From: Leisingera sp. ANG-M1
Lineage (GTDB): Bacteria > Pseudomonadota > Alphaproteobacteria > Rhodobacterales > Rhodobacteraceae
Assembly: GCF_000813745.1 (NCBI RefSeq)
Contig: NZ_JWLC01000004.1
Coordinates: 34,403-98,402 of the forward strand
Direction of reading: 5' to 3'
Length of the DNA stretch: 64,000 nt
Every line of letters starts with the position of its first letter. Within the stretch, counting starts at the first letter, position 1. Shown here one piece after another: positions 16,711-25,547 of this stretch. The position numbers and the translations under genes were made by a program. The notes below the pieces were generated by a model, which saw nothing but the letters and a program-made list of their open reading frames with translations, did no database searches and was not told the DNA's origin.

Positions 16711-17685
16711 TCATCCGCGACGGTGCGGCTCCATCCAGTTGATCTCCGGATTGATCGGAATGATCCGGTGCGGGTTGATGGTGTCATGGCTGTAGTAATA
16801 GTGGCGCACGATGTGCTGCATGCCGACTGTTTCCGCCACGCCAGGCCATTGATACAGCTCGCGGACGTAGGCCCAGAGGTTTGGATAATCCACCAGCCGC
16901 TTCCGGTTGCATTTGAAATGCACGTGATAGACTGGATCAAAGCGCAACAGGGTCGTCAACAGCCGCCAGTCAGCCTCGGTCACCCGGTCGCCCAGCAGAT
17001 AGCGGTGCTGCGACAGCAGGTCCTCCAGCCAGTCCAGGCTGTCGAAAAGCGGCCCGATGGCAGCGTCATAGGCCTCCTGGGTGGTAGCAAAGCCGCATTT
17101 GTAGACGCCATTGTTGACACTGTCGTAGATACGGGCGTTGACCGCCTCGATCGGCTCGCGCAGCTCCTCGGGCCAATAGTCATCATCGTTGCCGGTGATA
17201 TCGTTGAATGCCGCGTTGAACATCCGGATGATTTCGGAGCTTTCGTTGGAGACAATGGTGTTCTGCTGTTTGTCCCACAGCACAGGCACCGTCACACGGC
17301 CGGTATAGCCGGCATCGGCGCGGGTGTAGATCTGATGCATATGCGTGCTGCCAAACAGCGCATCGCCGGTGGCGCCGTTGTCATCCGTCTCGAAGGTCCA
17401 GCCCTCGCCCAGCATGTCGGGATGCACGGCGGAGACGGAAATATGCTCTTCCAGCCCCTTCAGTTTGCGGAAGATCAGGGTGCGGTGGGCCCAGGGGCAG
17501 GCCAGCGAAATATAGAGATGGTAACGCCCGCTTTCCGCCTTGAAGCCGCCTTCACCCGAAGGGCCTGCGCTGCCGTCAGCCGTAATCCAGTTGCGGAACT
17601 GCGATTCGCTGCGTTTGAAGGCGCCGCCGGTGGATTTGGTGTCATACCACTTGTCGTGCCACTTGCCGTCGATCAAAAGGCCCAT
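16711..17685 (-). CDS. Glutathionyl-hydroquinone reductase (YqjG/ECM4 type glutathione transferase)
   Basis: This 324-residue Xi-class glutathione transferase reduces glutathionyl-hydroquinones to hydroquinones. The catalytic cysteine is Cys63 in LACPWAHRT, and the C-terminal helical domain has the long NNGVYKCGFATTQEAYDAA and LRFDPVYHVHFKCN segments of the family. ATG 17683-17685 is chosen because GGGAG lies just upstream. The open frame extends to 17826, but those extra 47 residues are unlike the family. It is divergent from a conserved hypothetical gene. Confidence 0.92.
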   Translation of the reverse strand: MGLLIDGKWHDKWYDTKSTGGAFKRSESQFRNWITADGSAGPSGEGGFKAESGRYHLYISLACPWAHRTLIFRKLKGLEEHISVSAVHPDMLGEGWTFETDDNGATGDALFGSTHMHQIYTRADAGYTGRVTVPVLWDKQQNTIVSNESSEIIRMFNAAFNDITGNDDDYWPEELREPIEAVNARIYDSVNNGVYKCGFATTQEAYDAAIGPLFDSLDWLEDLLSQHRYLLGDRVTEADWRLLTTLLRFDPVYHVHFKCNRKRLVDYPNLWAYVRELYQWPGVAETVGMQHIVRHYYYSHDTINPHRIIPINPEINWMEPHRRG

Positions 17686-17900
17686 CGCTTGTGCTCCCGC
17701 TGCTGTGCTGAGGGGAACATATGCGGGGCAGGGCTTTGCGCCTATGCACCCGAGCGCGCAACGGCTCTGCGCCACTGCACAAGAGCAACAAAATTGCGCG
17801 ACCGTCAAATTTCCGAAAATGTTCACTTGATTTTATCTATTTGTGACGCACCGTTGAATAGAAGACGCAAGGAAACCCCAGCACTTGGAAGGCCGGAAAT

Positions 17901-18269
17901 ATGAACACCTATGTGCCCAAAGCTGTACAGGACGCGCTGGACACCGCCCGCCTTCAGGGGATGAAGAAGAAAAGCCGTCTGCGGGTGATGGCGGATGACC
18001 AGCTGATCCCGGTTCTGCGGATGTGGAAGGATGGCTTCTCGGTCGAGGCCAATGCCGCGCCGATGCTGCGCGGGCTGGTCGACATCTACGATGGCGCCCG
18101 CCATATGTCGCAATGCTTGATCGTCGCCAGCGAGGAAGAGGGCGGCGAGATGCGCTATGAGTTCAAACGCTCTACCCCGGCCGCGGATCAGGCGCCTGTT
18201 GATTTCTACAAATCGCCCGACGCGCCGGCGGGACTGATCCCTTTCGACCAGTCGCAAGGCAAGATCTGA
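17901..18269 (+). CDS. Conserved hypothetical protein
   Basis: This 122-residue soluble protein has no signal peptide or membrane helix. It is rich in charged residues (GMKKKSRLRVMADDQLIPVLRMWKDGF), with a likely alpha/beta fold. I do not recognise a named family, although it looks like the short proteins conserved in Rhodobacteraceae. ATG 17901 has GGAAGGCCGGA upstream. It is convergent with the L,D-transpeptidase gene seven bases away and is preceded by an AT-rich stretch that probably holds its promoter. Confidence 0.65.
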   Translation: MNTYVPKAVQDALDTARLQGMKKKSRLRVMADDQLIPVLRMWKDGFSVEANAAPMLRGLVDIYDGARHMSQCLIVASEEEGGEMRYEFKRSTPAADQAPVDFYKSPDAPAGLIPFDQSQGKI

Positions 18270-18276
18270 ACCCGCG

Positions 18277-18807
18277 TCAGGGGCGGATTTCCACCTCTGT
18301 TCCGATCTGGGTCAGGCGCCAGAGCGTCTCCATCTGCTCATTGCTGACGGCGATGCAGCCCGCGGTCCAATCGCCGGGCAGTGTGATCAGATTGCCGACT
18401 GAGTTCGGCTGCCCGTGAATGAAGATATCGCCGCCGGGGCTGACACCGGCCGCCTGCGCACGGGCGCGGTCTTCGGGCTGCGGATAATTGATCCCCAGCG
18501 ATAGGTGATAGGCGCTGTTTGGGTTGCGCCGGTCGATCAGAAAGACGCCCTCGGGCGTCTTGCCATCGCCTTCCTGCTTCTTATCGCCATCGGGGGTGAA
18601 ACCAAGTGCGATGGGGAACTCCAGCACTGTTTCGCCGCCGCGGCTGGCGGTCAGGCGGCGGGCGGATTTCTCGATCAGGATACGGTCGATCCGGTCTACC
18701 GCCGCGCCGAGCGGCGGCGGTGCCGGGCGCGGCGCAAAGGCCTGCCAGGCCATCCAGGCGGCGCCGGTCAGAAGAACCAGCGCCAAGAGGCGCAGCAGGC
18801 GCTTCAC
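18277..18807 (-). CDS. L,D-transpeptidase (YkuD domain)
   Basis: This 176-residue periplasmic protein is anchored by a hydrophobic N-terminus (residues 3-22). The YkuD catalytic core contains His131 (FIHGQPN) and Cys151 in GDWTAGCIAVSN, the nucleophile that forms 3-3 peptidoglycan crosslinks or attaches lipoproteins. The region GDGKTPEGVFLI is also characteristic. The start is GTG 18805-18807, one base after the PatB stop codon, so the two genes form an operon and are probably coupled. Confidence 0.88.
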   Translation of the reverse strand: MKRLLRLLALVLLTGAAWMAWQAFAPRPAPPPLGAAVDRIDRILIEKSARRLTASRGGETVLEFPIALGFTPDGDKKQEGDGKTPEGVFLIDRRNPNSAYHLSLGINYPQPEDRARAQAAGVSPGGDIFIHGQPNSVGNLITLPGDWTAGCIAVSNEQMETLWRLTQIGTEVEIRP

Positions 18808-18808
18808 G

Positions 18809-19981
18809 TTACTGCAGGTCCGAGAAGGCTTCGGCCAGGCGCTGGCAGGCTTCCTCGATCCGCGACCGCTGGGTGCCCAGGTTGAAACGCAGATAGTTCT
18901 CCCCGCCGGTGCCGAATGTAGTGCCGTGGTTGGCGGCGATCTTGGCGGTCTGTTCGACCCGTGCAGTGAACTCGCTGCGCTCCATGCCGGTGCCGGAAAA
19001 GTCGACCCAGGCCAGATAGGTGGCCTCCAGCGGCATCGACTTCAGGCCGGGGATGCCGGCGATGGCCGCATCAAATACCTTGCGGTTCTCATTGATATAG
19101 GCGACCTGGGCATCGGCCCATTCGGCCCCCTCCGGCGAGTAGGCCGCGGCGGTTGCCAGCTGCCCGACCGAGTTCGGCGCCAGCGACAGCGCCGTGATGC
19201 GCTGTTTGAACTTCGCGCGCAGGTCAGGGTCGGGGATGATCACCTGGCCGGTGTGGAGGCCGGCGATGTTGAAAGTCTTGGAGGGGGCCGTCAGCATCAA
19301 GAGCCGGTCCATGATCTCGGGTGCGGCCAGCGGCATCGGGATATGCTTAGCGCTGCCAAACACCAGGTCGTGGTGGATTTCATCCGAGATGATCAGCAGG
19401 TTGTGCCGCTTGGCAAAATCGGCCACGCCCTGTAGTTCTTCCTGCGTCCAGACCCGGCCGCCGGGGTTATGCGGCGAGCAGAGGATCAGCATCGTCTCCT
19501 TGCCGGTCATCTGCGCGTCATAAGCGGCAAAATCCATCTCGTAGCGGCCATCGTTGTTGACCAGCTCGCATTCCACCACCTCGCGGCCGGCAGCCCGGAT
19601 CACGCGGGCAAAAGCATGGTAGACTGGGGTGAACAGCACCACGCCGTCGCCTGCCTCGGTGAAGGTATCCAGACACAGGCCAACCCCGTTGCACAGGCCG
19701 GTGGCGGTGAAGATCGCGTCTGCCTCAACATCCCAGCCGTGGCGGGTGTTCATCCACCAGCGGATCGAGTCCTTATAGACGCCGTCGCAATCGGTGTAGC
19801 CGAACACGCCGTGGTCCGCCATTTCGCGGATCTTGCGCAGCACCGGTGCAGGCGCCTGGAAATCGGTGTCCGCCACCCACATCGGCAGCCCGGTATCCGA
19901 AGGCACGCCATAGATGCGCTCCATCGAGTCCCATTTGTTGCTGAGGGTGCCGCGGCGGTCGATGTTCTCGTCAAAATTCAT
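18809..19981 (-). CDS. MalY/PatB-family PLP aminotransferase (probable cystathionine beta-lyase)
   Basis: This 390-residue fold-type I enzyme carries PLP on Lys235 (TAPSKTFNIAGL). The start NFDENIDRRGTLSNKWD and the PMWVADTDFQAPAPV and CSPHNPGGRVW motifs are those of PatB/MalY C-S lyases, which split cystathionine or cysteine conjugates. ATG 19979-19981 has GGGAG upstream. A much longer open frame to 20938 runs antisense to the two deformylase genes and is not coding. It forms an operon with the L,D-transpeptidase gene. Confidence 0.9.
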   Translation of the reverse strand: MNFDENIDRRGTLSNKWDSMERIYGVPSDTGLPMWVADTDFQAPAPVLRKIREMADHGVFGYTDCDGVYKDSIRWWMNTRHGWDVEADAIFTATGLCNGVGLCLDTFTEAGDGVVLFTPVYHAFARVIRAAGREVVECELVNNDGRYEMDFAAYDAQMTGKETMLILCSPHNPGGRVWTQEELQGVADFAKRHNLLIISDEIHHDLVFGSAKHIPMPLAAPEIMDRLLMLTAPSKTFNIAGLHTGQVIIPDPDLRAKFKQRITALSLAPNSVGQLATAAAYSPEGAEWADAQVAYINENRKVFDAAIAGIPGLKSMPLEATYLAWVDFSGTGMERSEFTARVEQTAKIAANHGTTFGTGGENYLRFNLGTQRSRIEEACQRLAEAFSDLQ

Positions 19982-20071
19982 GTGGTGAACTCCCGTATGG
20001 TTGCTTGCGAAGCTAGCGGCTGCGGCTGCACGTGCAAGGGGGGCGTTGCGGTAAACCGGCTGATCGCATAA

Positions 20072-20599
20072 ATGAACCTCATGAAACGACCGATCCTGAT
20101 CCATCCCGATCCCCGCCTGAAGAAGGTCTGCGCACCTGTGGCCGACCTCAGCGATGACTTGCGCGTGCTGGCGGATGACATGCTGGAAACCATGTATGCC
20201 GCGCCCGGTGTTGGCCTGGCGGCGCCGCAGATCGGCATCCTGCAGCGGCTGATTGTGCTGGATTGCGTCAAGGAAGAGGACGGCGAACCGCGCCCCTTGG
20301 TCATGTTCAACCCGCAGATCATCTCCGCTTCGGACGAAACCAACGTCTATGAGGAAGGCTGCCTGTCGATCCCGGATCAATATGCCGAGGTGACCCGCCC
20401 CAAGGTGGTCGAGGTCGAATGGATGGACCGCGACGGCAATGCGCAGCGGGAGGCGTTTGACGGCCTCTGGGCGACCTGCGTGCAGCATGAGATCGACCAT
20501 TTGGACGGCAAGCTGTTCATTGATTACCTGAAGCCGCTGAAGCGCCAGATGATCACCCGCAAGATGCAGAAGCTGAAGCGCGAACGCGCCCGCGCCTGA
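20072..20599 (+). CDS. def: Peptide deformylase
   Basis: This metalloenzyme removes the formyl group from nascent proteins. The 175-residue protein has all three motifs intact: GVGLAAPQIG (Gln53), EGCLSIP (metal ligand Cys97) and HEIDHL (ligands His139 and His143, catalytic Glu140). It is followed 13 bases later by a second, degenerate deformylase gene and then by fmt, so formylation and deformylation genes sit together. The start MNLMKRP could begin at either methionine. Confidence 0.97.
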   Translation: MNLMKRPILIHPDPRLKKVCAPVADLSDDLRVLADDMLETMYAAPGVGLAAPQIGILQRLIVLDCVKEEDGEPRPLVMFNPQIISASDETNVYEEGCLSIPDQYAEVTRPKVVEVEWMDRDGNAQREAFDGLWATCVQHEIDHLDGKLFIDYLKPLKRQMITRKMQKLKRERARA

Positions 20600-20612
20600 G
20601 GGAACCACAGCC

Positions 20613-21110
20613 ATGACTGTCCGCACCTGCCTGCCCTGGCCTGACAAGCGCCTGCGCTCCAAGGCCGAAGACGTGACTGAGATCACCGACGAGATCCGCC
20701 AGATCTGGAACGACATGGTCGACACCATGGACGCCATGCCGGGGGTTGGCCTGGCGGGCAACCAGATTGGAGTAATGCTGCGGCTGGCAGTGGTGGATGG
20801 CTCTACCGAGCGCGGCAAGGCGGTGAAACTGGCCAACCCCGAGATCCTGCACTCCTCAATCGAGCTGCGCGAGCATGACGAGGCCAGCCCCAACCTGCCG
20901 GGAGTCTCGGCCAAGATCAAACGCCCGCGGGCGGTCACCGTCCGCTACATGAACGAGCAGGGCATGATCGACCGCCGCGACTTCGTCGGCATCGAGGCGA
21001 CTTCGGTGCAGCACCAGATCGACCATCTGAACGGCAAGATGTATTTCGACCGCCTCAGCAAGGTGAAGCGCGACATGCTGATCCGCAAGGCGAAGAAGTT
21101 GAACGGCTAA
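20613..21110 (+). CDS. Peptide deformylase-like protein lacking catalytic residues
   Basis: This 165-residue protein is clearly homologous to deformylase along its length, but motif 2 reads EASPNLP instead of EGCLSIP, so the metal-ligand cysteine is Ser92. Motif 3 reads HQIDHL, so the catalytic glutamate is Gln135. The first motif [10 protein letters not shown] keeps the glutamine (Gln51), and both histidines remain (134, 138). It is probably inactive as a classical deformylase and may have a binding, regulatory or different hydrolytic role. It sits between an intact def and fmt with normal GC and codon use, which argues against decay. Confidence 0.85.
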   Translation: MTVRTCLPWPDKRLRSKAEDVTEITDEIRQIWNDMVDTMDAMPGVGLAGNQIGVMLRLAVVDGSTERGKAVKLANPEILHSSIELREHDEASPNLPGVSAKIKRPRAVTVRYMNEQGMIDRRDFVGIEATSVQHQIDHLNGKMYFDRLSKVKRDMLIRKAKKLNG

Positions 21111-21146
21111 AGGCCGGATTTCCATTCCCCGGGCTGTCTGCGGCCC

Positions 21147-21211
21147 GGTTCGCGCCCGGCCCCTCCCCCAGGGCAGGTGCGAAACGCCCACCCCGGGACC
21201 GGGCGCGAACC
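21147..21211. repeat. 13-bp perfect inverted repeat in the def-like/fmt gap
   Basis: GGTTCGCGCCCGG (21147-21159) is repeated in reverse complement at 21199-21211, 39 bases apart. A smaller alternative pair, CCGGGC (21129-21134) and GCCCGG (21143-21148), overlaps the left arm. Two mutually exclusive hairpins suggest an attenuator-like leader, but no U-run is visible. Confidence 0.45.
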
Positions 21212-21276
21212 TCTTGTTGCGCTGGAAGGCCCCGCCGGATGTGCGGCAAGGCAGCGGGGCAGGGACGGGAACGCCG

Positions 21277-22182
21277 ATGCGCATCATCTTTATGGGAACC
21301 CCCGACTTCTCGGTGCCGGTGCTGGACGCACTGGTGGAAGCCGGGCACGAAATTGCCGCCGTTTACTGCCAGCCGCCCCGGCCTGCAGGCCGCGGCAAGA
21401 AAGACCGGCCCCCCCCCGTCCACGCCCGCGCCGCGGCCTTGGGGCTGGAGGTGCGCCATCCGGTATCGCTGAGAGGGGCGGAAGAGCAGGAAGCTTTTGC
21501 TGCGTTGAATGCGGATGTTGCTGTAGTGGTGGCTTACGGGCTGATCCTGCCGCAGCCGGTGCTGGATGCACCCGAGCACGGCTGTCTGAATATTCACGCC
21601 AGCCTCTTGCCGCGCTGGCGCGGCGCCGCGCCGATTCACCGGGCGATCATGGCAGGCGATGCGGAAACCGGCATCTGCATCATGCAAATGGAGGCCGGGC
21701 TGGATACCGGTCCGGTGCTCCTGCGCGAGGCCACACCCATTGGGCCCGTGGAAACCACAGCCCAGCTGCATGACCGGTTGTCGGAGATGGGTGCGGGCCT
21801 GATTGTCGAGGCTCTGACCCGACTGCCAGAACTGGAGCCGGAGGTGCAGCCTGAGGAAGGCGTTATCTACGCCGAAAAGATCGATAAGGCCGAAGCGCAG
21901 ATCGACTGGACTCGGCCGGCAGCAGAAGTCGACCGCAAGATCCGCGGCCTGTCGCCCTTCCCCGGCGCCTGGTGCGAGACCGAAGGCCAGCGGGTTAAGC
22001 TGCTGGCCTCTAGGCTGGCAGAAGGGCAGGGACAGCCCGGGGAAGTGCTGGATGATGCGTTGACAATTGCTTGCGGTGAAGGGGCCGTGCAGCTGCTGCG
22101 CTTGCAACGGGCAGGTAAAAGCGCGCAGGATCCGGATGTATTCCTGCGCGGCTTCCCGCTTCCCAAGGGCAGCCGCCTGTAA
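21277..22182 (+). CDS. fmt: Methionyl-tRNA formyltransferase
   Basis: This enzyme adds a formyl group from 10-formyl-tetrahydrofolate to initiator Met-tRNA. The 301-residue protein carries catalytic Asn105, His107 and Asp144 in [22 protein letters not shown] and GLDTGP, the SLLPRWRG motif for folate binding, and a C-terminal OB-like tRNA-binding domain. ATG 21277 has AGGGACGGGAA upstream. The open frame to 21214 is not supported. It follows the two deformylase genes after a 166-base gap containing a long inverted repeat. Confidence 0.96.
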   Translation: MRIIFMGTPDFSVPVLDALVEAGHEIAAVYCQPPRPAGRGKKDRPPPVHARAAALGLEVRHPVSLRGAEEQEAFAALNADVAVVVAYGLILPQPVLDAPEHGCLNIHASLLPRWRGAAPIHRAIMAGDAETGICIMQMEAGLDTGPVLLREATPIGPVETTAQLHDRLSEMGAGLIVEALTRLPELEPEVQPEEGVIYAEKIDKAEAQIDWTRPAAEVDRKIRGLSPFPGAWCETEGQRVKLLASRLAEGQGQPGEVLDDALTIACGEGAVQLLRLQRAGKSAQDPDVFLRGFPLPKGSRL

Positions 22183-22206
22183 CCGGACTGCAGCGGGAGG
22201 CGCGTG

Positions 22207-22443
22207 ATGATCCTGACCCTGATGGGCACCGTGGTGATTGCCGGCATTGTCGGCTACGCGGCCGAGCGCAGCGGTTTCACCAGCAACGGCTACGTGCAGT
22301 CGATCATAATCTGCACCGGAGGCGCCTTCTTGTTCTACTTTGTGCGGCTGATGTTCGGCATCGGTTTCAGCGCGCCGGGCTGGAACGCCATCGCTTCCTC
22401 AATCGGGGCGCTGGTGATCGTGCCCACCCATTGGCGCAAGTAG
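22207..22443 (+). CDS. Small membrane protein (two to three helices)
   Basis: This 78-residue protein is made largely of hydrophobic segments (about residues 3-20, 32-50 and 57-72). I do not recognise the family. The start may be ATG 22207 or GTG 22204, behind GCGGGAGG. It is followed nine bases later by another small membrane protein of similar size, so the pair probably forms an operon downstream of fmt. There is no catalytic motif. Confidence 0.6.
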   Translation: MILTLMGTVVIAGIVGYAAERSGFTSNGYVQSIIICTGGAFLFYFVRLMFGIGFSAPGWNAIASSIGALVIVPTHWRK

Positions 22444-22452
22444 GAGGCTGAC

Positions 22453-22689
22453 ATGCCCATCATCGCCCTGATCATCATTGGCGCCGCCGCAGGGTTTCTC
22501 GCGACCCGGCTGATGCGGCTGGAAACCGGTATCATCCCCACAGTTTGCATCGGCATGGCGGGTGCGCTGATCGGCGGCCTGGTGCTGCGGTTCCTGATGA
22601 CCGTCATGGGGTTCATGGCGGGTTTCGTGGGCGCGGTGCTGGGGGCGCTTTTGCTGATCTGGCTCTGGCAGCGCTACGCGGGCAGATAA
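22453..22689 (+). CDS. Small glycine-rich membrane protein (GlsB/YeaQ/YmgE-like)
   Basis: This 78-residue, three-helix protein has glycine-rich helices (IIGAAAGFLATRLM, GMAGALIGGLVLRFL, GFVGAVLGALLLIWLWQR). The pattern resembles the small transglycosylase-associated GlsB/YeaQ/YmgE proteins induced by stress in many bacteria, but similarity by eye is modest and no activity is established. Spacing suggests co-transcription with the preceding small membrane gene. Confidence 0.6.
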   Translation: MPIIALIIIGAAAGFLATRLMRLETGIIPTVCIGMAGALIGGLVLRFLMTVMGFMAGFVGAVLGALLLIWLWQRYAGR

Positions 22690-22761
22690 CCCTGCCTGCG
22701 GCGCGCAGGCCACAGATTGCAAAGGCAGGTGTAATTTCTGCTGCGCTGCACGGCTGAATGG

Positions 22762-22777
22762 TTAATGTATCATTAAC
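22762..22777 (+). promoter_or_regulatory. CtrA-type site (TTAA-N7-TTAAC) before the glycosyltransferase gene
   Basis: TTAA (22762-22765) and TTAAC (22773-22777) are separated by exactly seven bases, the full CtrA-box arrangement. The sequence is also a near-perfect palindrome (GTTAATG-TAT-CATTAAC, 22761-22777). It lies 43 bases upstream of the gene start. CtrA is the alphaproteobacterial cell-cycle and motility regulator. Confidence 0.5.
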
Positions 22778-22819
22778 GGCCGCAAAAAGCGGCGGACCCG
22801 AGGCAGAGAGCATTTGCAG

Positions 22820-23812
22820 ATGAACCAGGAAAGCGGCCAGCCCGGCGCGCCCAAAGTGGTGGTTGTGACCACCATGAAGGATGAAGGCGCCTATATCCTC
22901 GATTGGATCAGCCATTACAAATCCATCGGCGTCACCGATTTTGTCATTTTCACCAATGACTGCTCGGATCCGACCGACCATATCCTGCGCTGCCTGAACC
23001 GGATGGGGGTGGTGCAGCACCGCTTCAACCGGGTGATGCGGCGGGGGCCGCACAAAAGCGCGCTGATGTGGGCGGAATACGAGCCGGCAGTGGCTGCGGC
23101 CGATTGGGTGCTGGTTGTTGATGTCGATGAATACCTGCAGATCAATTCAGGCGATGGCACGCTGCCGGGGCTGCTGGCAGAACGGGCGGACGCGGACGCG
23201 GTGTCTTTCGTGTGGCGTATATTCGGCAATGCGGGTGTCTCGCAGGTGGATCATCCGCCGGTGCCGCAGGCCTTTACCCGTGCCGAGCCGGAAGCAGGTG
23301 CCCCGGGCGAGCACCGCTTTTTCAAGACCGTTCACCGCAACAATGGCAAGTTTCACCGGATGGGGGTTCACCGCCCGTTCCTGGCGGTGCCGCCGCAGGA
23401 GGTGAACTGGCAGCTGGCCGATGGCACCCGGATGCCGGAAGAGGAGCTTGAAGGGGCGCTGCACGTGCGCGGCGGCTACGGCTATGAAGGCGCGCAGCTT
23501 AACCATTATGCGCTGCGGTCTCGCGACGGTTTCCTGAACAAAAAGGCCCGGGGACGGGCAAACCATTTCACGTCTTCGATCGAGCCTGGCTATTGGCACC
23601 GGTTTGACCGGAACGAAGAAGAAGACCGGCGCCTGGCGGATCGTTTCGAAGCAGCGCTGGCGGTCAAAGAAAAGCTGCTGCGCGATGCAGCCCTGCGCGA
23701 GCAGCATGAGGCAGCGCTGACCTGGCACCGCCGCAAAGGGCGCAAGGCACGGATCAGTCAGGAGGGGCAGGAATTCCTCGAATTGCTGAAGGTCAGCGAG
23801 GATGCCGCCTGA
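22820..23812 (+). CDS. Glycosyltransferase family 2-like protein
   Basis: This 330-residue protein begins with a glycosyltransferase fold (VVVTTMKDEGAYILDWISHYKSIGVTDFVIFTND) and has the metal/nucleotide motif DVDEY at residues 101-105. The pattern fits the Glyco_tranf_2_4 group found in many Rhodobacteraceae. The C-terminal 70 residues are charged and probably helical. ATG 22820 is preferred over TTG 22814 because GAGAG lies nine bases upstream. It stands alone behind a CtrA-type box, so expression in a cell-cycle or motility programme is plausible. The acceptor is unknown. Confidence 0.8.
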   Translation: MNQESGQPGAPKVVVVTTMKDEGAYILDWISHYKSIGVTDFVIFTNDCSDPTDHILRCLNRMGVVQHRFNRVMRRGPHKSALMWAEYEPAVAAADWVLVVDVDEYLQINSGDGTLPGLLAERADADAVSFVWRIFGNAGVSQVDHPPVPQAFTRAEPEAGAPGEHRFFKTVHRNNGKFHRMGVHRPFLAVPPQEVNWQLADGTRMPEEELEGALHVRGGYGYEGAQLNHYALRSRDGFLNKKARGRANHFTSSIEPGYWHRFDRNEEEDRRLADRFEAALAVKEKLLRDAALREQHEAALTWHRRKGRKARISQEGQEFLELLKVSEDAA

Positions 23813-23827
23813 ACCAGGCTTGGCTGC

Positions 23828-24451
23828 TCAGCTGCGCGGGGGGCGGCTTTTATAAACCGGCAAGTGCCAGCCGAACAGAATGGAGCCTGCGCGCAGGCTC
23901 CAGCACACCGCGGCGCAGCTCAGCAGCGCCAGCCCCAGTTCCAGCCCCAGCCAGATCGCCAGGACCGCGCTGATGGCGCCGGCCATGGCGCAGGAGATAT
24001 ATAGCTCTCCTTGTTTCAGCACCAAGGGCACCTCGTTGCAGACCACGTCCCGCATCAAACCGCCCAGGGTACCGGTGGCCATACCCATCAGCACGGTGAT
24101 CACGGGCGGGCTGTCCAGCGCAATTGCAGCGCCTGTCCCCGCGGGGACAGCCACCGATAATGCAAAACTGTCGAGCCAGACCACCCAGCGCAACCGGCTT
24201 TCCAGGAGGTGCGCGGTAAAGAACACCGCCACCGCCGCGCTGGCGGCCAGCAGGATGTAGTTCGGGTTGCTGATCCAGAAAACCGGGTTACGGTCCAGCA
24301 GCAGGTCCCGCACAGTGCCGCCGCCAAGCGCAGTAAGGCAGGCGACAAAGGCGAAGCCGACAATGTCCAGCTGCGCCCGGCTGGCCACCAATGCGCCGGT
24401 CAGGGCAAAGATCAGCACAGAGGCGTAGTCCAGCAGCGCCAGGAATGTCAT
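23828..24451 (-). CDS. TRIC-family channel (UPF0126 / YadS-like)
   Basis: This 207-residue membrane protein has about seven helices in two homologous halves, each with the glycine-rich motif seen in trimeric intracellular cation channels (ALGGGTVRDLLL near residue 45 and TLGGLMRDVVCNEVPLVL near residue 130). Bacterial relatives conduct cations, and some have been linked to glycine uptake. It lies 16 bases downstream of rnhA on the same strand and is probably co-transcribed with it. Confidence 0.87.
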   Translation of the reverse strand: MTFLALLDYASVLIFALTGALVASRAQLDIVGFAFVACLTALGGGTVRDLLLDRNPVFWISNPNYILLAASAAVAVFFTAHLLESRLRWVVWLDSFALSVAVPAGTGAAIALDSPPVITVLMGMATGTLGGLMRDVVCNEVPLVLKQGELYISCAMAGAISAVLAIWLGLELGLALLSCAAVCWSLRAGSILFGWHLPVYKSRPPRS

Positions 24452-24467
24452 CCGCGCGCCCTGCGCA

Positions 24468-24932
24468 TCAGGCGCTTTTCTTCTTTTTGAACGGCGCCAT
24501 GCCGACGCGGGCCAGCTCGTCGGCGCGCTCGTTTTCCGGGTGGCCTGCGTGGCCTTTGACCCATTCCCAAGTCACTTTGTGGCGGGCCTGCGCCTCGTCC
24601 AGCCGCTGCCACAGCTCGACGTTCTTGACCGGCTTCTTGTTCGAGGTTTTCCAGCCGTTTTTCTTCCAGCCGAAGATCCAGCCGGTGACGCCGTTCTTCA
24701 CATAGGCCGAGTCGGTGACCACGGTGATCACTGACGGGCGGGCCAGGCTTTCCAGCGCATTGATCGCGGCCAGAAGCTCCATCCGGTTATTGGTGGTCTC
24801 CGCCTCGCCGCCCTGCAGTTCTTTTTCTTTTACGATGGTTTCACCATCCATGGCGCGCAAGAGCACACCCCAGCCGCCGGGGCCGGGATTGCCGGAGCAA
24901 GCGCCGTCGGTATAAGCAAATAAATCAGGCAT
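24468..24932 (-). CDS. rnhA: Ribonuclease HI
   Basis: This enzyme degrades the RNA strand of RNA-DNA hybrids, including R-loops and primers. The 154-residue protein has all four catalytic acidic residues: Asp9 ([16 protein letters not shown]), Glu52 (RMELLAAI), Asp74 (VVTDSAYV) and Asp138 (NERADELAR). Its start overlaps the end of the methyltransferase gene by eight bases, so the minus-strand group methyltransferase-rnhA-TRIC is probably one transcript. Confidence 0.96.
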   Translation of the reverse strand: MPDLFAYTDGACSGNPGPGGWGVLLRAMDGETIVKEKELQGGEAETTNNRMELLAAINALESLARPSVITVVTDSAYVKNGVTGWIFGWKKNGWKTSNKKPVKNVELWQRLDEAQARHKVTWEWVKGHAGHPENERADELARVGMAPFKKKKSA

Positions 24933-25524
24933 GCGCCGTCAGTACTACGAACTCCTGGTCGGTGCCAGCCAGTCCTTTGCCTTTTCCACGGCGGCTGCCG
25001 AGGACCGTGAAACCGGCGGTTTGAAGGTGCCCGCGCAGCTCCTCTTCGCTGTGGTAGGCATAGAACCGGCCCAGCTCGTCCCGGCCTTCGCTTTCGCCCA
25101 GTTTCATCGACAGGCATAGGGTGCCGCCGGCGGTCAGCGCCTTGTGGACGGCGGCCAGATGGACGGGCAGCTCGGCCCGGGGCACATGCAGCAGGCTGAA
25201 ATAGGCCCAGATGCCGTCAAAGACGCCTTCGGCATCCAAGGCGTCAAACCCCGCGGTGATGACCTCGATCCCATAGGCGGTGCGGGCGGCCTCGGCCATT
25301 TCCGGCGAGGCGTCAAGGGCGGCCACCCGGTAGCCCGCATCGCGGAAGCGGGCGGCCCATTGTCCGGGGCCGCAGCCGAGATCCAGCACCGTGCCCTGGG
25401 CGGGCAACCGGGCGGTGAAGGTTTGGAAATCCGCAGCTTCACCGTCGTCCATGCTGCCAGCAAAGCGCTCGGCATATTCGGCGGCGTTGTCGTCATAGAC
25501 GTCAATGGTTCTGTCGTCGCTCAT
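24925..25524 (-). CDS. Class I SAM-dependent methyltransferase
   Basis: This 199-residue protein has the SAM-binding motif [15 protein letters not shown] at about residue 46 and an acidic second strand ([10 protein letters not shown]). The closing strand pair fits a Rossmann-fold methyltransferase of the Methyltransf_11/25 type. ATG 25522-25524 has an excellent GGAGG site. The open frame extends to 25617, but that part is unrelated. Substrate is unknown. The gene overlaps rnhA by eight bases. Confidence 0.83.
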   Translation of the reverse strand: MSDDRTIDVYDDNAAEYAERFAGSMDDGEAADFQTFTARLPAQGTVLDLGCGPGQWAARFRDAGYRVAALDASPEMAEAARTAYGIEVITAGFDALDAEGVFDGIWAYFSLLHVPRAELPVHLAAVHKALTAGGTLCLSMKLGESEGRDELGRFYAYHSEEELRGHLQTAGFTVLGSRRGKGKGLAGTDQEFVVLTAHA

Positions 25525-25547
25525 CGGATTTCCTCCAGGCCGGTTGT

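Noticed and set aside
17686..17826. N-terminal extension of the hydroquinone reductase
   Set aside because: The 47 residues have no family similarity, and the internal ATG at 17685 has GGGAG upstream.
19982..20938. N-terminal extension of the PatB gene
   Set aside because: The extra 319 codons run antisense to def and the def-like gene. The conserved protein begins at 19981 behind a good ribosome site.
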